64,000 nucleotides of DNA from Gilliamella sp. Pas-s25. GTDB lineage: Bacteria; Pseudomonadota; Gammaproteobacteria; Enterobacterales; Orbaceae. Position 1 is the stretch's first letter; every line of letters starts with the position of its first letter. This document shows, in pieces, positions 48,553-59,589 of this stretch. Under the pieces are notes generated by a model that had not been told where the DNA came from, searched no databases, and was given only the letters and a program-made list of their open reading frames with translations. The stretch is taken from the NCBI RefSeq assembly GCF_009795885.1, contig NZ_WTEV01000003.1, forward strand, positions 85,797 through 149,796, in the 5' to 3' direction. A program made the translations under genes and the position numbers.

Positions 48553-48720
48553 ATGGCTGTTCAACAGAATCGTAAAACTCGTGCAAAACGTGGTATGCGT
48601 CGTTCTCATGATGCATTAACTGTTGCTAATATCTCAGTTGATGAATCAGGTAAAACACATTTACGTCATCATGTAACCGCAGATGGTTATTATCGTGGTC
48701 GTAAAGTGATTTCTAAATAA
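48553..48720 (+). CDS. rpmF: 50S ribosomal protein L32
   Basis: A 55-aa basic ribosomal protein. [21 protein letters not shown] is the diagnostic N-terminus, and the end reads [30 protein letters not shown] lies just before the ATG. It sits between yceD and plsX, linking ribosome and lipid synthesis genes as in E. coli. Confidence 0.97.
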   Translation: MAVQQNRKTRAKRGMRRSHDALTVANISVDESGKTHLRHHVTADGYYRGRKVISK

Positions 48721-48753
48721 TTATTACCTAATTAGAAATTCTCAGGTGACATT

Positions 48754-49800
48754 TTGGATAATCTAACCATTGCGTTAGATGCTATGAGCGGGGACTTCGG
48801 TCCTCGTGTTGTTGTTCCTGCTGCAATACAAGCGCTAAATTGTTATCCACACCTTTCTATTTTTCTGGTGGGCGACCCAGCAGAAATTAGTCTTTTTTTG
48901 TCAAAAGAAAATGTAAAACTTGTCTCTCACTATCAGCAAAAGGGGCGGTTAATTTTGACCGAATCGACTACCGTTATAGCTAATGATATGAAGCCTGCCT
49001 ATGCGATTCGCCATAGCCAAGGCTCGTCAATGAGAATAGCGCTTGAACTGGTTAAAGATAACAAGGCTCAGGCCTGTGTAAGTGCTGGTAATACCGGTGC
49101 ACTGATGGGGTTGTCTAAACTTCTATTGCACTCTTTAACCGGCATTGATCGTCCTGCCTTAGTTGCCACTATTCCTGCATTAAATAATCAAAGTACGGTG
49201 GTGCTGGATTTAGGTGCTAATGCTGAATGTGATAGTGATATGCTAGTACAATTTGCCATAATGGGTGAAATATTAGCTAAAACAGTACTAAAAATTGAAA
49301 ATCCTCGGGTTGCCTTACTTAATATAGGTGAAGAAGACATCAAAGGGTTGGATAAAATACGTGCAGCTGCTTCTATTTTAAAATCAAATGATCAGATTAA
49401 TTATATCGGCTATTTAGAAGGTAATGAGCTGTTAACCGGTAAAACAGATGTATTAGTATGTGATGGTTTTGTTGGCAATGTGACGTTAAAAACAGTCGAA
49501 GGCTTAGTTAAAATTTTCATGTCTTCATTTAAGTTGTCTCTTGGTCATAACTCATTATTAATGAAGCTATTAAGTAAATGGTTACAGAGAAAGTTCTCAA
49601 AAAGCTTTGGTTATCTGGAACCAGGGCGATATAATGGCGCTTGTTTGCTTGGACTTCGAAGTATTGTGATCAAAAGTCATGGTAGTGCCAACCAAAAATC
49701 ATTTTTTGCAGCAATTGAACAAGCTATTTTGGCTATACAAACAAATATACCTGAGAAGATAGCAATGAGCCTTTCTTCCGCACTACCCAAGAGCGAATAA
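48754..49800 (+). CDS. plsX: phosphate acyltransferase PlsX
   Basis: Converts acyl-ACP to acyl-phosphate for phospholipid synthesis, 348 aa. It starts with TTG (48754) after AGGTGACA; the following residues [15 protein letters not shown] match the family N-terminus, so no later ATG fits. Other landmarks are [50 protein letters not shown] and [18 protein letters not shown]. fabH follows after 4 bp. Confidence 0.96.
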   Translation: MDNLTIALDAMSGDFGPRVVVPAAIQALNCYPHLSIFLVGDPAEISLFLSKENVKLVSHYQQKGRLILTESTTVIANDMKPAYAIRHSQGSSMRIALELVKDNKAQACVSAGNTGALMGLSKLLLHSLTGIDRPALVATIPALNNQSTVVLDLGANAECDSDMLVQFAIMGEILAKTVLKIENPRVALLNIGEEDIKGLDKIRAAASILKSNDQINYIGYLEGNELLTGKTDVLVCDGFVGNVTLKTVEGLVKIFMSSFKLSLGHNSLLMKLLSKWLQRKFSKSFGYLEPGRYNGACLLGLRSIVIKSHGSANQKSFFAAIEQAILAIQTNIPEKIAMSLSSALPKSE

Positions 49801-49804
49801 TTAG

Positions 49805-50758
49805 ATGTATACAAAGATATTAGGAACTGGAAGTTACCTTCCAAAACAGATAAGAACTAATGCAGATCTTGAAAAGATGGTCGATACTAGTGATGAATGG
49901 ATCACAACACGTACCGGTATCAAAGAAAGACGGATTGCAGAGCCAAATGAAACTGTAACGAGTATGGCTTATCAAGCTGCTATAAATGCAATTGAAATGG
50001 CTAATATCGCTAAAGAAGAAATTGGTATGATTATTGTTGCAACGGCAACGTCGGTCAATGCGTTTCCAAGTTCAGCAACAGAATTACAAGCGAAATTAGG
50101 TATTGGTGATGTTGTTGCATTCGATGTATCTGCCGCTTGCTCCGGATTTGTTTATGCGCTTGATATTGCCGATAAATATATTAAAAGCGGTGCAATTAAA
50201 TATGCCTTAGTTGTTGGTTCAGACATGTTAACTCGCGGTGTAGATCCAAATGACCGAGGGACTATTATCATTTTTGGTGATGGTGCAGGAGCGGTTGTTG
50301 TTGGTGCATCAGAAGAACCGGGTATTATTGCTTCACATCTTCATGCTGATGGTCGATATGGTGACTTATTAAAATATCCATATGTTGATCGCCGTGATAT
50401 AAATGATCCAGTTTACATGACCATGCATGGCAATGAAGTGTTTAAAGTAGCGGTTAAAGAGCTTTCAAATTTGGTTGATGAACTTTTAACTGAGAATGCA
50501 TTTAACAAAGCTGATTTAGATTGGTTAGTACCACATCAAGCTAATTTAAGAATTATTTCAGCAACTGCAAAACGCCTAGATATGGATATGAGTAAAGTCA
50601 TTGTCACATTGGATAAGCAGGGTAATACTTCTGCTGCTTCTGTGCCTTGTGCTTTAGATGCTGGCGTGCGAGATGGACGAATTCAACGAGGTCACCTAAT
50701 TTTATTAGAAGCCTTTGGAGGTGGATTTGTTTGGGGTTCTGCGCTAGTTAGATTTTAG
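49805..50758 (+). CDS. fabH: 3-oxoacyl-ACP synthase III FabH
   Basis: Condenses acetyl-CoA with malonyl-ACP to start fatty-acid synthesis, 317 aa as in E. coli. The catalytic triad is Cys112 in DVSAACSGF, His in VPHQANLRI and Asn in [44 protein letters not shown] and the C-terminal [11 protein letters not shown] are as expected. It lies between plsX and fabD in the fab cluster. Confidence 0.98.
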   Translation: MYTKILGTGSYLPKQIRTNADLEKMVDTSDEWITTRTGIKERRIAEPNETVTSMAYQAAINAIEMANIAKEEIGMIIVATATSVNAFPSSATELQAKLGIGDVVAFDVSAACSGFVYALDIADKYIKSGAIKYALVVGSDMLTRGVDPNDRGTIIIFGDGAGAVVVGASEEPGIIASHLHADGRYGDLLKYPYVDRRDINDPVYMTMHGNEVFKVAVKELSNLVDELLTENAFNKADLDWLVPHQANLRIISATAKRLDMDMSKVIVTLDKQGNTSAASVPCALDAGVRDGRIQRGHLILLEAFGGGFVWGSALVRF

Positions 50759-50794
50759 TTTATGATGTATTTTTAATGATCAAGGATTTAAATA

Positions 50795-51730
50795 ATGACC
50801 AAATTTGCAATGGTATTTCCAGGACAAGGCTCACAATCTGTCGGCATGTTAAAAGATCTTGCTGATAATTTCTCGATTGTGAAATCCACATTTGATGAAG
50901 CTTCTGAAATGCTTGGTTATGATTTGTGGGATTTAGTACAAAAAGGTCCAACAGAAGAATTAAATAAAACTTGGCAAACGCAACCTGCGTTACTTGCTTC
51001 ATCTGTTGCAATATTTAGAATGTGGCAAAGTGTTAATGGTGCTCAACCTGATTTTATGGCAGGTCATAGTTTGGGTGAATATTCGGCATTAGTTTGCGCT
51101 GGTGTGATTGATTTCAAAGATGCGATTAAATTAGTCGAATTACGTGGAAAGCTGATGCAAGAAGCAGTACCAAGTGGTACAGGGGCAATGTATGCCATTA
51201 TTGGGTTAGATAACGAATCGATTAGCAGAGCATGCGAACAAGCAGCACAAGATCAAATTGTTGCTCCTGTAAATTTTAATTCACCAGGACAAGTTGTTAT
51301 TGCTGGTAATAAAGAAGCTGTTGAACGTGCTGGCGTATTATGTAAAGAAGCGGGTGCAAAACGTGCATTACCACTTGCTGTTAGTGTGCCATCACACTGT
51401 GCATTAATGAAATCAGCCGCTGATAAATTAGCAACGACATTAAATGACATTGAATTTAGCACGCCAAAGTTTGCGGTTATCAATAATGTCGATGTTAAAG
51501 TTGAAACATCAGCAGAAAAAATCAAAACGGCATTGATTTCTCAGCTTTATAGCCCTGTACGTTGGACAGAAACTGTTGAATACATAGCAAAACAAAATGT
51601 AACACTTTTAGTTGAAATGGGGCCAGGTAAGGTGTTAACAGGCTTAACTAAACGTATTGTAGATACACTTTCTGGCTTGGCAGTCAATGATAAAGCATCA
51701 TTAGACATAGCATTAGAAAACACAAAGTAA
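50795..51730 (+). CDS. fabD: malonyl-CoA-ACP transacylase FabD
   Basis: Transfers malonyl from CoA to ACP, 311 aa. The nucleophile is Ser92 in GHSLGEYSAL, and the partner histidine lies in SVPSHCALM. FPGQGSQSVGML at the start and VEMGPGKVLTGL near the end are diagnostic. The ATG has AAGGA upstream; it is separated by 36 bp from fabH and 18 bp from fabG. Confidence 0.98.
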   Translation: MTKFAMVFPGQGSQSVGMLKDLADNFSIVKSTFDEASEMLGYDLWDLVQKGPTEELNKTWQTQPALLASSVAIFRMWQSVNGAQPDFMAGHSLGEYSALVCAGVIDFKDAIKLVELRGKLMQEAVPSGTGAMYAIIGLDNESISRACEQAAQDQIVAPVNFNSPGQVVIAGNKEAVERAGVLCKEAGAKRALPLAVSVPSHCALMKSAADKLATTLNDIEFSTPKFAVINNVDVKVETSAEKIKTALISQLYSPVRWTETVEYIAKQNVTLLVEMGPGKVLTGLTKRIVDTLSGLAVNDKASLDIALENTK

Positions 51731-51748
51731 AGGATAAAAGAGGTAGTT

Positions 51749-52483
51749 ATGAATCTATCAGGAAAAATTGCTTTAGTTACCGGTGCAAGTCGAGGAATTG
51801 GTAAAGCAATAGCAGAAAAATTAGTTGCTTGTGGTGCAACGGTTATAGGTACGGCAACAACAGAGAAAGGTGCGGATGCCATCAGTCAATACTTAGGCTC
51901 AAATGGCAAAGGTTTTGCTTTAAATGTAACAGATGAAGCATCAATCGAATCTGTTATTAATGCAATAAAAAACGAATTTGGTGATATTGACATTCTAGTC
52001 AATAACGCAGGTATTACGCGTGATAATTTATTAATGCGCATGAAAGAAGATGAATGGCAAGATATTTTAAATACTAATTTAACATCAGTATTCCGTTTAT
52101 CTAAAGCATTAATGCGCACAATGATGAAAAAACGTTATGGCAGAATTGTAACTATTGGTTCAGTAGTGGGTACAATGGGAAATGCTGGCCAAGCTAACTA
52201 TGCGGCTGCGAAAGCAGGATTAATTGGTTTTAGTAAATCATTAGCTCGCGAAGTGGCCTCACGAGGTATTACCGTTAATGTAGTAGCCCCTGGTTTTATT
52301 GCAACTGATATGACTGATGCATTAACCGAGGAACAAAAAGCGTTAACATTGGGACAAGTGCCTGCTGGGCGTTTAGGTGAACCTGTGGAAATTGCTAATG
52401 CGGTTGCCTTTTTGGTTTCTGATGAAGCATCTTACATTACTGGTGAAACTTTACATGTCAATGGTGGCATGTATATGGTGTAA
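51749..52483 (+). CDS. fabG: 3-oxoacyl-ACP reductase FabG
   Basis: NADPH-dependent reductase of the fatty-acid elongation cycle, 244 aa, short-chain dehydrogenase fold. The cofactor site is TGASRGIGKAIAE and NNAGITRDNLL; the catalytic Ser, Tyr and Lys lie in TIGSVVGTMGNAGQANYAAAKAG. The C-terminus TGETLHVNGGMYMV is typical. acpP follows after 150 bp that hold two hairpins. Confidence 0.98.
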   Translation: MNLSGKIALVTGASRGIGKAIAEKLVACGATVIGTATTEKGADAISQYLGSNGKGFALNVTDEASIESVINAIKNEFGDIDILVNNAGITRDNLLMRMKEDEWQDILNTNLTSVFRLSKALMRTMMKKRYGRIVTIGSVVGTMGNAGQANYAAAKAGLIGFSKSLAREVASRGITVNVVAPGFIATDMTDALTEEQKALTLGQVPAGRLGEPVEIANAVAFLVSDEASYITGETLHVNGGMYMV

Positions 52484-52546
52484 TTGGCTAGAATAGTGTA
52501 AAATGAGCCAACGCTTTGATGTTTTGAATAAGAAATAAGCAATTGG

Positions 52547-52575
52547 GTTGAAAAATGATTGGCATCTTTTTCAAC
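52547..52575 (+). terminator. hairpin between fabG and acpP
   Basis: GTTGAAAAATG pairs with CATCTTTTTCAAC with a one-base bulge. It has no clean T-run directly after it, so it may stabilise the fabG mRNA end or stop some transcripts rather than act as a full terminator. Confidence 0.4.
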
Positions 52576-52596
52576 ATTTTATAAACTTACATTCAC

Positions 52597-52617
52597 CGCC
52601 ACTTTCGGCGATTTTTA
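52597..52617 (+). terminator. attenuator-like hairpin just before acpP
   Basis: CGCC-ACTTTC-GGCG followed by ATTTTTAT ends 17 bp before the acpP start, close to its ribosome-binding site (AGGAAAAAAAAGAG). It may be a weak terminator or a translation control element. Confidence 0.35.
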
Positions 52618-52633
52618 TAGGAAAAAAAAGAGT

Positions 52634-52867
52634 ATGAGCACTATTGAAGAGCGAGTTAAGAAAATTATTGTTGAGCAACTAGGTGTAAAAGAGGAAGAAG
52701 TTAAAAATGAATCTTCTTTCATTGAAGATCTTGGCGCTGATTCTCTTGATACGGTTGAATTAGTTATGGCTTTAGAAGAAGAATTTGATACTGAAATTCC
52801 TGATGAAGAAGCTGAAAAAATCACAACTGTTCAATCAGCAATTGATTATATTACTGCAAATCAATAA
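52634..52867 (+). CDS. acpP: acyl carrier protein
   Basis: Carrier of growing acyl chains, 77 aa, strongly acidic. The 4'-phosphopantetheine serine is in [13 protein letters not shown]. The start [23 protein letters not shown] is the family N-terminus, so ATG 52634 is chosen over a longer frame beginning at 52559. It sits between fabG and fabF as in E. coli. Confidence 0.98.
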   Translation: MSTIEERVKKIIVEQLGVKEEEVKNESSFIEDLGADSLDTVELVMALEEEFDTEIPDEEAEKITTVQSAIDYITANQ

Positions 52868-53027
52868 GGTTAGCAGGGTCTTCATGATAGGCGGTCAAAT
52901 GATCGCCTAGTTTGTATTTGTGTTTATAATTTTTAAACTAAAGAAAACTTGATATAAATTCTTAGAAAACTAGAAATAAAATTTTCAATGATTCAAATTT
53001 CATTTCAATCCTTTCCCGGAGGGCAAT

Positions 53028-54272
53028 GTGTCTAAACGCAGAGTTGTTGTTACTGGAATGGGCATGATATCTCCTGTAGGTAATACAGTTGAATCCACTT
53101 GGCAAGCTTTATTAGCTGGACAAAGTGGCGTTGAACTCATAGAGCACTTTGATACTGCCCCTTTCGCAACGCACTTCGCAGCGATGGTTAAAAACTTTAA
53201 TGGCGAAGATTATAATATTTCACGCAAAGATGCGCGTAAAATGGATTATTTTATCCAATATGGTATCGCTGCGGGTATGCAAGCAATGCAAGATGCTGGC
53301 ATTGAGATCACGGAAGAAAACGCAAAACGTATTGGCTGTGCTATAGGTTCAGGTATTGGCGGGCTTGGGTTGATTGAAGAAAACCACAGTGCATTAGTCA
53401 ATGGTGGACCACGTAAAATTAGCCCTTTTTTTGTACCCTCAACAATTGTTAATATGATTGCTGGTCATTTATCCATTATTTATGGATTAAAAGGGCCAAG
53501 TATTACTATAGCAACAGCATGTTCTTCTGGTGTGCACAATATTGGTCATGCTGCACGTATGATTGCTTATGGTGATGCAGATGCGATGTTAGCTGGTGGG
53601 GGAGAAAAAGCAAGTACTCCTCTTGGTATTGGTGGTTTTGGTGCTGCTCGTGCATTATCGACCAATAATGATGATCCTAAAGGTGCAAGTCGTCCTTGGG
53701 ATAAAGATCGTGATGGTTTTGTGCTTGGTGATGGTGCGGGAATCATGTTCTTAGAAGAATATGAGCATGCTAAAAAGCGTGGCGCTAAAATTTACGCTGA
53801 ACTGGTTGGATTTGGTATGAGTGGTGATGCTTATCATATGACTTCACCTCCAGCTGATGGTAGTGGTGCGGCCTTAGCAATGCAATGTGCACTTCGTGAT
53901 GCAGGCATCAATCCTGAGCTAGTGGGTTATATCAATGCTCATGGCACATCAACACCAGCCGGTGATAAAGCAGAAACTCAAGCAGTAAAAAGTATTTTTA
54001 AAGAAAATGCCAACAAAGTTATGGTTAGTTCAACTAAATCAATGATAGGGCATTTATTGGGTGCTGCTGGAGCGGTTGAATCTATTTTTACTGTACTTAC
54101 ACTGTGTGATCAAGCTGTGCCACCAACAATTAACCTTGATAATCCTGATGAGGGCTGTGATCTTGATTATGTTCCGCATACAGCACGTCAAGTTAAGAAT
54201 TTACAATACGCACTTTGTAATTCTTTTGGTTTTGGTGGAACCAATGGTTCAGTGTTATTTAAGAAAATCTAA
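53028..54272 (+). CDS. fabF: 3-oxoacyl-ACP synthase II FabF
   Basis: Elongating condensing enzyme, 414 aa. It starts with GTG after a very strong [23 protein letters not shown] follows. The catalytic triad is Cys in [11 protein letters not shown], His in [11 protein letters not shown] and His in [13 protein letters not shown]. The end is [14 protein letters not shown]. In E. coli pabC follows; here the fab cluster ends and dnaE begins 190 bp later. Confidence 0.98.
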   Translation: MSKRRVVVTGMGMISPVGNTVESTWQALLAGQSGVELIEHFDTAPFATHFAAMVKNFNGEDYNISRKDARKMDYFIQYGIAAGMQAMQDAGIEITEENAKRIGCAIGSGIGGLGLIEENHSALVNGGPRKISPFFVPSTIVNMIAGHLSIIYGLKGPSITIATACSSGVHNIGHAARMIAYGDADAMLAGGGEKASTPLGIGGFGAARALSTNNDDPKGASRPWDKDRDGFVLGDGAGIMFLEEYEHAKKRGAKIYAELVGFGMSGDAYHMTSPPADGSGAALAMQCALRDAGINPELVGYINAHGTSTPAGDKAETQAVKSIFKENANKVMVSSTKSMIGHLLGAAGAVESIFTVLTLCDQAVPPTINLDNPDEGCDLDYVPHTARQVKNLQYALCNSFGFGGTNGSVLFKKI

Positions 54273-54282
54273 TTTTTTGTTA

Positions 54283-54307
54283 TCCGCCGATAATATCTAT
54301 TGGCGGA
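54283..54307 (+). terminator. GC-rich hairpin after fabF
   Basis: TCCGCCGATA (54283-54292) pairs with TATTGGCGGA (54298-54307), with one G-T pair. It is followed by ATATCTTT rather than a solid T-run, so it is a probable but imperfect terminator of the fab operon. Confidence 0.5.
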
Positions 54308-54417
54308 ATATCTTTAATAAATGGTTTTTCACTTATAAACTTTATAATGAAAATGACCTTTATCTTTTCTCAGTTCGAACTAACAATTAAAGGGAATAAG
54401 AATATTCCTCTTGCTTG

Positions 54418-54426
54418 TGTTATAAT
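54418..54426 (+). promoter_or_regulatory. extended -10 promoter of dnaE
   Basis: TGTTATAAT is a perfect extended -10 element, 36 bp upstream of the dnaE start. No good -35 is seen, which is common for this promoter class. Confidence 0.5.
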
Positions 54427-54461
54427 CTCATAATAACTTTATAGCTTCACTTCTGGTAATT

Positions 54462-57400
54462 ATGGCGGAACCTAAATTTATTCATCTTCATTTGCATAGT
54501 GATTTCTCGATGGTTGATGGAATTGCGAAAGTTGGCACATTAGTAAATGAAGTGAGCAAGTTACAGATGCCAGCTTTTGCGATCACAGATTTTACTAATC
54601 TTTGTGGATTGGTTAAGTTTTATGGTTCAGCGATGTCAAAAGGTATTAAACCGATCATTGGTGCAGATCTTGCTATTAGAAGTTCTCAAATGCCTGATGA
54701 TATTTATCGTTTAACTCTTCTAGCGGCTAATAATCAAGGATATCAAAATCTTACTTTATTGATTTCTAAAGCTTATCAGCGAGGATATATCGGTGATTTG
54801 CCAGTTGTTGATAATGACTGGCTAATTGAGCACCGAGCCGGATTAATTGCATTAGCAGGGCGAGAAAGTGATATTGGTATCGGTATTGTTCGTAATAATC
54901 AAATAATCGTTGATAATGCTATTAATTTTTATCTTGAAAATTTTAGTGAGCACTTTTATTTTGAATTAGTACGTACTAAACGAACCAATGAAGAGCTATT
55001 TATTCATCGAGCTGTGAATTTGGCTGAACAATATTCGTTACCCGTTGTTGCAACTAATGATGTTCGATTTTTGAAATCTTCTGATTTTGATGCTCACGAG
55101 ATTCGTGTCGCTATTCATGATGGTAATACGCTAGAAGATCCTTCCAGACCTAAAAATTATTCGGCAGAGCAATATCTACGTACAGAACAGGAAATGTGCG
55201 AACTATTTTCTGATATTCCTGAAGCGCTTGAAAATAGTGTTGAAATAGCAAAACGCTGTAATGTTTCTATCCGATTAGGCGAATATTTTTTACCTAAATT
55301 TCCAACCGGCGATATGTCTACTGAAGACTTTTTAGTGCATAAAGCACGCGAAGGATTAGAAGAAAGGCTAGCGTTTTTATTTCCTGATCCAGAAATTAGA
55401 AAGCAAAGACGACCTGAATATGATGAGCGTTTAGAAACCGAATTAACTGTAATTAACCAAATGGGTTTTCCTGGTTACTTCCTGATTGTTATGGAGTTTA
55501 TACAATGGTCAAAAGATAATGATATTCCAGTTGGTCCAGGACGAGGCTCTGGTGCTGGCTCGCTAGTTGCGTATGCTTTGAAAATTACCGATTTAGATCC
55601 ACTTGAGTTCGATTTGCTTTTTGAACGTTTTTTAAATCCAGAACGTGTTTCAATGCCTGACTTTGATGTTGATTTCTGTATGGAAAAACGCGATCTGGTT
55701 ATTGATCATGTCGCTGATATGTATGGTCGCGATGCTGTTTCCCAGATTATTACCTTTGGTACCATGGCAGCTAAAGCGGTTATTCGAGATGTAGGAAGAG
55801 TGCTTGGGCATCCTTATGGATTTGTCGATCGTATTTCAAAATTAATACCTTTAGATCCAGGTATGACACTAGCCAAAGCTTTTGAAATTGAGCCTCAGTT
55901 ACAAGAGTTATATGATAATAATGAAGAAGTCAAATCATTAATTGACATTGCACGTCAATTAGAGGGGGTAACCCGAAATGCTGGTAAGCATGCCGGTGGT
56001 GTTGTAATTTCACCTACTAAGATAACTGATTTTTCTCCAATTTATTGTGATCCAGAAGGCCATCACCCAGTTACTCAATTTGATAAAAACGATGTGGAAT
56101 ATGCAGGTCTGGTAAAGTTTGACTTTTTGGGATTACGGACATTAACCATTATTGATTGGGCAATCAAAATGATTAATGAACGTCAGCTGCGAGAGGGTAG
56201 CGAAAAAGTCGATATTACCCGAATTCCTTTAGATGATGAAAAATCTTTTGAATTATTATTAAAAGCTGAAACTACAGCGGTGTTCCAACTTGAATCCCGT
56301 GGTATGAAAGATTTAATAAGACGTCTAAAGCCCGACTGTTTTGAGGACATGATCGCTTTAGTTGCATTATTTCGTCCAGGTCCCCTACAATCAGGCATGG
56401 TCGACAATTTTATTGACCGAAAACATGGACGAGAAGAGGTTTCTTACCCTGATATTAAGTACCAACATGACTCATTAAAACCTATTTTAGAACCAACGTA
56501 TGGTATTATTTTATATCAAGAACAAGTGATGCAAATCGCACAGACTCTTTCTGGTTATACATTGGGAGGTGCTGATTTATTGCGCCGAGCTATGGGTAAG
56601 AAAAAACCTGAAGAGATGGCAAAGCAACGTTCTGTTTTTAAAGATGGTGCTGAAAAACAAGGTATTGATGGTGAGCTGTCGATGCGAATATTTGATCTGG
56701 TTGAAAAATTTGCTGGATATGGCTTTAATAAATCTCATTCGGCCGCTTATGCGCTTGTTTCTTATCAAACATTATGGCTAAAAACTCACTATCCTGCCGA
56801 ATTTATGGCTGCGGTTATGACCGCCGATATGGATAATACCGATAAAATTGTCGGTTTGGTTGATGAATGCTTACGGATGGGATTAAAAGTTAATCCTCCA
56901 GATATTAATAGTGGTCTGTATCACTTTCATGTAAATGATAAAGGTGAGATTGTTTATGGTATTGGGGCTATAAAAGGTGTTGGCGAGGGTCCTATAGAGG
57001 CAATTGTTGAAGCACGTAACAGTGGAGGATATTTCAAAAATATTTTCGAACTTTGTGCTCGAACAGATATGAAGAAGATCAATCGTCGAGTACTTGAAAA
57101 ACTCACTATGGCAGGAGCTTTTGATAAATTAGGTCCTCATCGTGCGGCTATATTGCATAGCATTAATGATGCAATGCAAGCGGCAGATCAATATGCTAAA
57201 GCACAAGATATTGGTCAAGAAGATATGTTTGGTGTTTTGGCGGAAGAGCCTGAACAAGTTGAGTATGCTTATGCTGCAGTTTCTGAATTACCTGATCAAG
57301 TTTTGCTTGATGGGGAACGTGAGGCCTTAGGACTTTATTTAACAGGACATCCAGTAACACAATATTTAAAAGAATTAAATCGTTATACAGGTGGACTGAG

Positions 57401-57941
57401 AATTAGTGAAGCCTCTCCAACAGGTTGGGGTAAGATGGTCACTTTTGCAGGTATTGTTGCTGATGCTCGGGTACGAATTACTAAAAAAGGTAAAAAAATC
57501 GGTTTGTTTACCTTGGACGATCGTTCTGGCCGTATTGACGGTATGCTTTTTGCTGAGTCTTTAGATAATTTCGGACATTTACTTGTAAAAGATAAGATCT
57601 TAATTGTTACAGGTCAAGTTAGTAATGACGATTTTAATGGTGGTTTTAAAATATCAGTGCGCGATATTGCTGATCTAAAAGATGCTCGAGCTAAATATGT
57701 AAAAGGATTGTCGATTACTTTAACTGAAAGCGAAACAAATCAAGCAATATTGCAGCGTTTACAACAATTGTTTGAACCTTATCGGCATGGCAGTGTGCCA
57801 GTTAACTTATATTATCATCGAGATGATTTAGTTGTTAGGATTCAATTTGGCACGACATGGAGGATAATTCCTGAAGATACTTTGATTGTTGAGTTAAAGA
57901 CATTACTTGGTATTGACCGTATTGAATTTGATTTTGAATAA
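54462..57941 (+). CDS. dnaE: DNA polymerase III subunit alpha
   Basis: Replicative polymerase, 1159 aa (E. coli 1160). The N-terminal PHP domain starts [15 protein letters not shown]. The palm aspartates lie in [14 protein letters not shown], with the third in [34 protein letters not shown] and [18 protein letters not shown] are further polymerase landmarks. The clamp-binding motif is QEDMFG near residue 923, and the OB domain with [13 protein letters not shown] follows. In E. coli it also precedes accA, but after lpxB-rnhB; here it follows fabF. Confidence 0.98.
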   Translation: MAEPKFIHLHLHSDFSMVDGIAKVGTLVNEVSKLQMPAFAITDFTNLCGLVKFYGSAMSKGIKPIIGADLAIRSSQMPDDIYRLTLLAANNQGYQNLTLLISKAYQRGYIGDLPVVDNDWLIEHRAGLIALAGRESDIGIGIVRNNQIIVDNAINFYLENFSEHFYFELVRTKRTNEELFIHRAVNLAEQYSLPVVATNDVRFLKSSDFDAHEIRVAIHDGNTLEDPSRPKNYSAEQYLRTEQEMCELFSDIPEALENSVEIAKRCNVSIRLGEYFLPKFPTGDMSTEDFLVHKAREGLEERLAFLFPDPEIRKQRRPEYDERLETELTVINQMGFPGYFLIVMEFIQWSKDNDIPVGPGRGSGAGSLVAYALKITDLDPLEFDLLFERFLNPERVSMPDFDVDFCMEKRDLVIDHVADMYGRDAVSQIITFGTMAAKAVIRDVGRVLGHPYGFVDRISKLIPLDPGMTLAKAFEIEPQLQELYDNNEEVKSLIDIARQLEGVTRNAGKHAGGVVISPTKITDFSPIYCDPEGHHPVTQFDKNDVEYAGLVKFDFLGLRTLTIIDWAIKMINERQLREGSEKVDITRIPLDDEKSFELLLKAETTAVFQLESRGMKDLIRRLKPDCFEDMIALVALFRPGPLQSGMVDNFIDRKHGREEVSYPDIKYQHDSLKPILEPTYGIILYQEQVMQIAQTLSGYTLGGADLLRRAMGKKKPEEMAKQRSVFKDGAEKQGIDGELSMRIFDLVEKFAGYGFNKSHSAAYALVSYQTLWLKTHYPAEFMAAVMTADMDNTDKIVGLVDECLRMGLKVNPPDINSGLYHFHVNDKGEIVYGIGAIKGVGEGPIEAIVEARNSGGYFKNIFELCARTDMKKINRRVLEKLTMAGAFDKLGPHRAAILHSINDAMQAADQYAKAQDIGQEDMFGVLAEEPEQVEYAYAAVSELPDQVLLDGEREALGLYLTGHPVTQYLKELNRYTGGLRISEASPTGWGKMVTFAGIVADARVRITKKGKKIGLFTLDDRSGRIDGMLFAESLDNFGHLLVKDKILIVTGQVSNDDFNGGFKISVRDIADLKDARAKYVKGLSITLTESETNQAILQRLQQLFEPYRHGSVPVNLYYHRDDLVVRIQFGTTWRIIPEDTLIVELKTLLGIDRIEFDFE

Positions 57942-58181
57942 TTTAAATAAACTTATGAATAACAGTTTGATTATTAACATTGACGAATAAAAAAGCTGCT
58001 TTTATTAAGTTTATGTAGCTAAATTTTGGAAAAGTTGAAGCCTATTAATATAAATATAGGTGACTTCAATGAGTATTACATAGTAGAATTGGTTTAATTT
58101 TATCTTCAGAATTAGTCAGTATACTATTGAATAGTGTATTTTTTAAAGTACCGAATGAATTAAGAGGCAAGTACAAGCGTT

Positions 58182-59141
58182 ATGAACAATTTTTTGGAAT
58201 TTGAGAAGCCGATAGCGGAATTAGAAGCAAAAATTAATTCCTTAAAGAATATTGATTCACAACAAGTTGAATTAGATATTAATTTAGATAAAGAGATTAA
58301 GCAATTACATAAAAAAAGTCGAGAATTAACAAAAAAAATATTTGCTAATTTAACTCCTTGGGAAATTGCGCAATTAGCTAGACATCCAAATCGTCCTTAT
58401 ACATTGGATTATATAAAAGAGATTTTCACTGATTTTGATGAATTAGCTGGGGATCGAGCTTATGCCGATGATAAAGCAATTGTTGGAGGAATAGCTCGTA
58501 TTGATGGACGAGCTGTGGTAGTTATTGGACATCAAAAAGGACGTGAAACAAAACAGAAAATTTATCGAAACTTTGGTATGCCAGCTCCAGAGGGATATCG
58601 TAAAGCTTTACGATTAATGCAATTAGCTGAACGTTTTAAATTGCCTATCATTACTTTTATTGATACTCCCGGAGCTTACCCAGGTATTGGGGCTGAGGAA
58701 CGAGGTCAAGCAGAGGCTATTGCCCGTAATTTAAGGGAAATGTCACGTCTTAAAATCCCAACTATTTGTACCGTCATTGGTGAAGGGGGATCTGGGGGAG
58801 CGCTTGCTATCGGTGTAGCAGATAAAGTTAATATGCTTCAATATAGTACTTATTCTGTTATCTCACCAGAGGGTTGTGCTTCTATTTTATGGAAAAGTGC
58901 TGACAAAGCACCTGTTGCTGCTGAAGCTATGAATATGACAGCAGATAATTTATTAAAGTTAAATTTGATTGATTCAATCGTGCCTGAGCCACTTGGTGGG
59001 GCTCACCGAGATTATACCGCTATTTCTGTTTCACTCAAAAACCAGTTACTTAGTGATCTTGATGAACTTGAAAGTATGGATTTATCTGTATTACTAGAAA
59101 GAAGATTTCAACGTTTGATGAACTATGGTTATGTAAGGTAA
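58182..59141 (+). CDS. accA: acetyl-CoA carboxylase carboxyltransferase subunit alpha
   Basis: Alpha half of the carboxyltransferase that makes malonyl-CoA, 319 aa as in E. coli. [92 protein letters not shown] and [12 protein letters not shown] are intact, including the Gly-Gly pairs of the oxyanion holes. It supplies the substrate for the fab enzymes encoded upstream. dgkA follows after 20 bp. Confidence 0.98.
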   Translation: MNNFLEFEKPIAELEAKINSLKNIDSQQVELDINLDKEIKQLHKKSRELTKKIFANLTPWEIAQLARHPNRPYTLDYIKEIFTDFDELAGDRAYADDKAIVGGIARIDGRAVVVIGHQKGRETKQKIYRNFGMPAPEGYRKALRLMQLAERFKLPIITFIDTPGAYPGIGAEERGQAEAIARNLREMSRLKIPTICTVIGEGGSGGALAIGVADKVNMLQYSTYSVISPEGCASILWKSADKAPVAAEAMNMTADNLLKLNLIDSIVPEPLGGAHRDYTAISVSLKNQLLSDLDELESMDLSVLLERRFQRLMNYGYVR

Positions 59142-59161
59142 TTTAAATCAGGAACGTTATA

Positions 59162-59530
59162 ATGAAAAAATCGACAGGATTACTTCGTATCTTTAATGCG
59201 ACAAAATACTCTTTAAAAGGCTTAAAATCAGCGATCAAACATGAAGCTGCATTTCGTCAAGAGTTAATTGTATTGGGTTTAGCTTATATCATTGTAATGC
59301 TAGTTGATTTTTCTATTTATGAACGCATCTTATTACTTGGTTCGATCGGTGTTGTGATGATTACCGAGTTAATTAATAGTGCAATTGAGTGTGTTGTTGA
59401 TCGTATCGGCCATGAAAGACATGAGCTATCTGGCCGAGCGAAGGATTATGGTTCAGCAGCTGTATTTTTATCGTTATTATTGACTGTTACCTTATGGATT
59501 TATCTATTTTCTTGTCACTTTTTTCCGTGA
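59162..59530 (+). CDS. dgkA: diacylglycerol kinase
   Basis: Small trimeric inner-membrane kinase that recycles diacylglycerol to phosphatidic acid, 122 aa with three membrane segments. The signature ELINSAIECVVDRIGHERHELSGRAKDYGSAAV carries the catalytic Glu and the metal and ATP ligands. HEAAFRQEL is the conserved amphipathic part. Downstream of accA, so lipid genes continue. Confidence 0.96.
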   Translation: MKKSTGLLRIFNATKYSLKGLKSAIKHEAAFRQELIVLGLAYIIVMLVDFSIYERILLLGSIGVVMITELINSAIECVVDRIGHERHELSGRAKDYGSAAVFLSLLLTVTLWIYLFSCHFFP

Positions 59531-59548
59531 TTTTTTATTGAAACGTAT

Positions 59549-59566
59549 ACTTTCCTGAAAGTTTTT
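59549..59566. terminator. small terminator between convergent dgkA and rlmJ
   Basis: ACTTT-CCTG-AAAGT is followed by TTTT on the plus strand, 20 bp after the dgkA stop. The stem is short. Confidence 0.4.
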
Positions 59567-59589
59567 GACAATAGATAACTAATAAAAAA

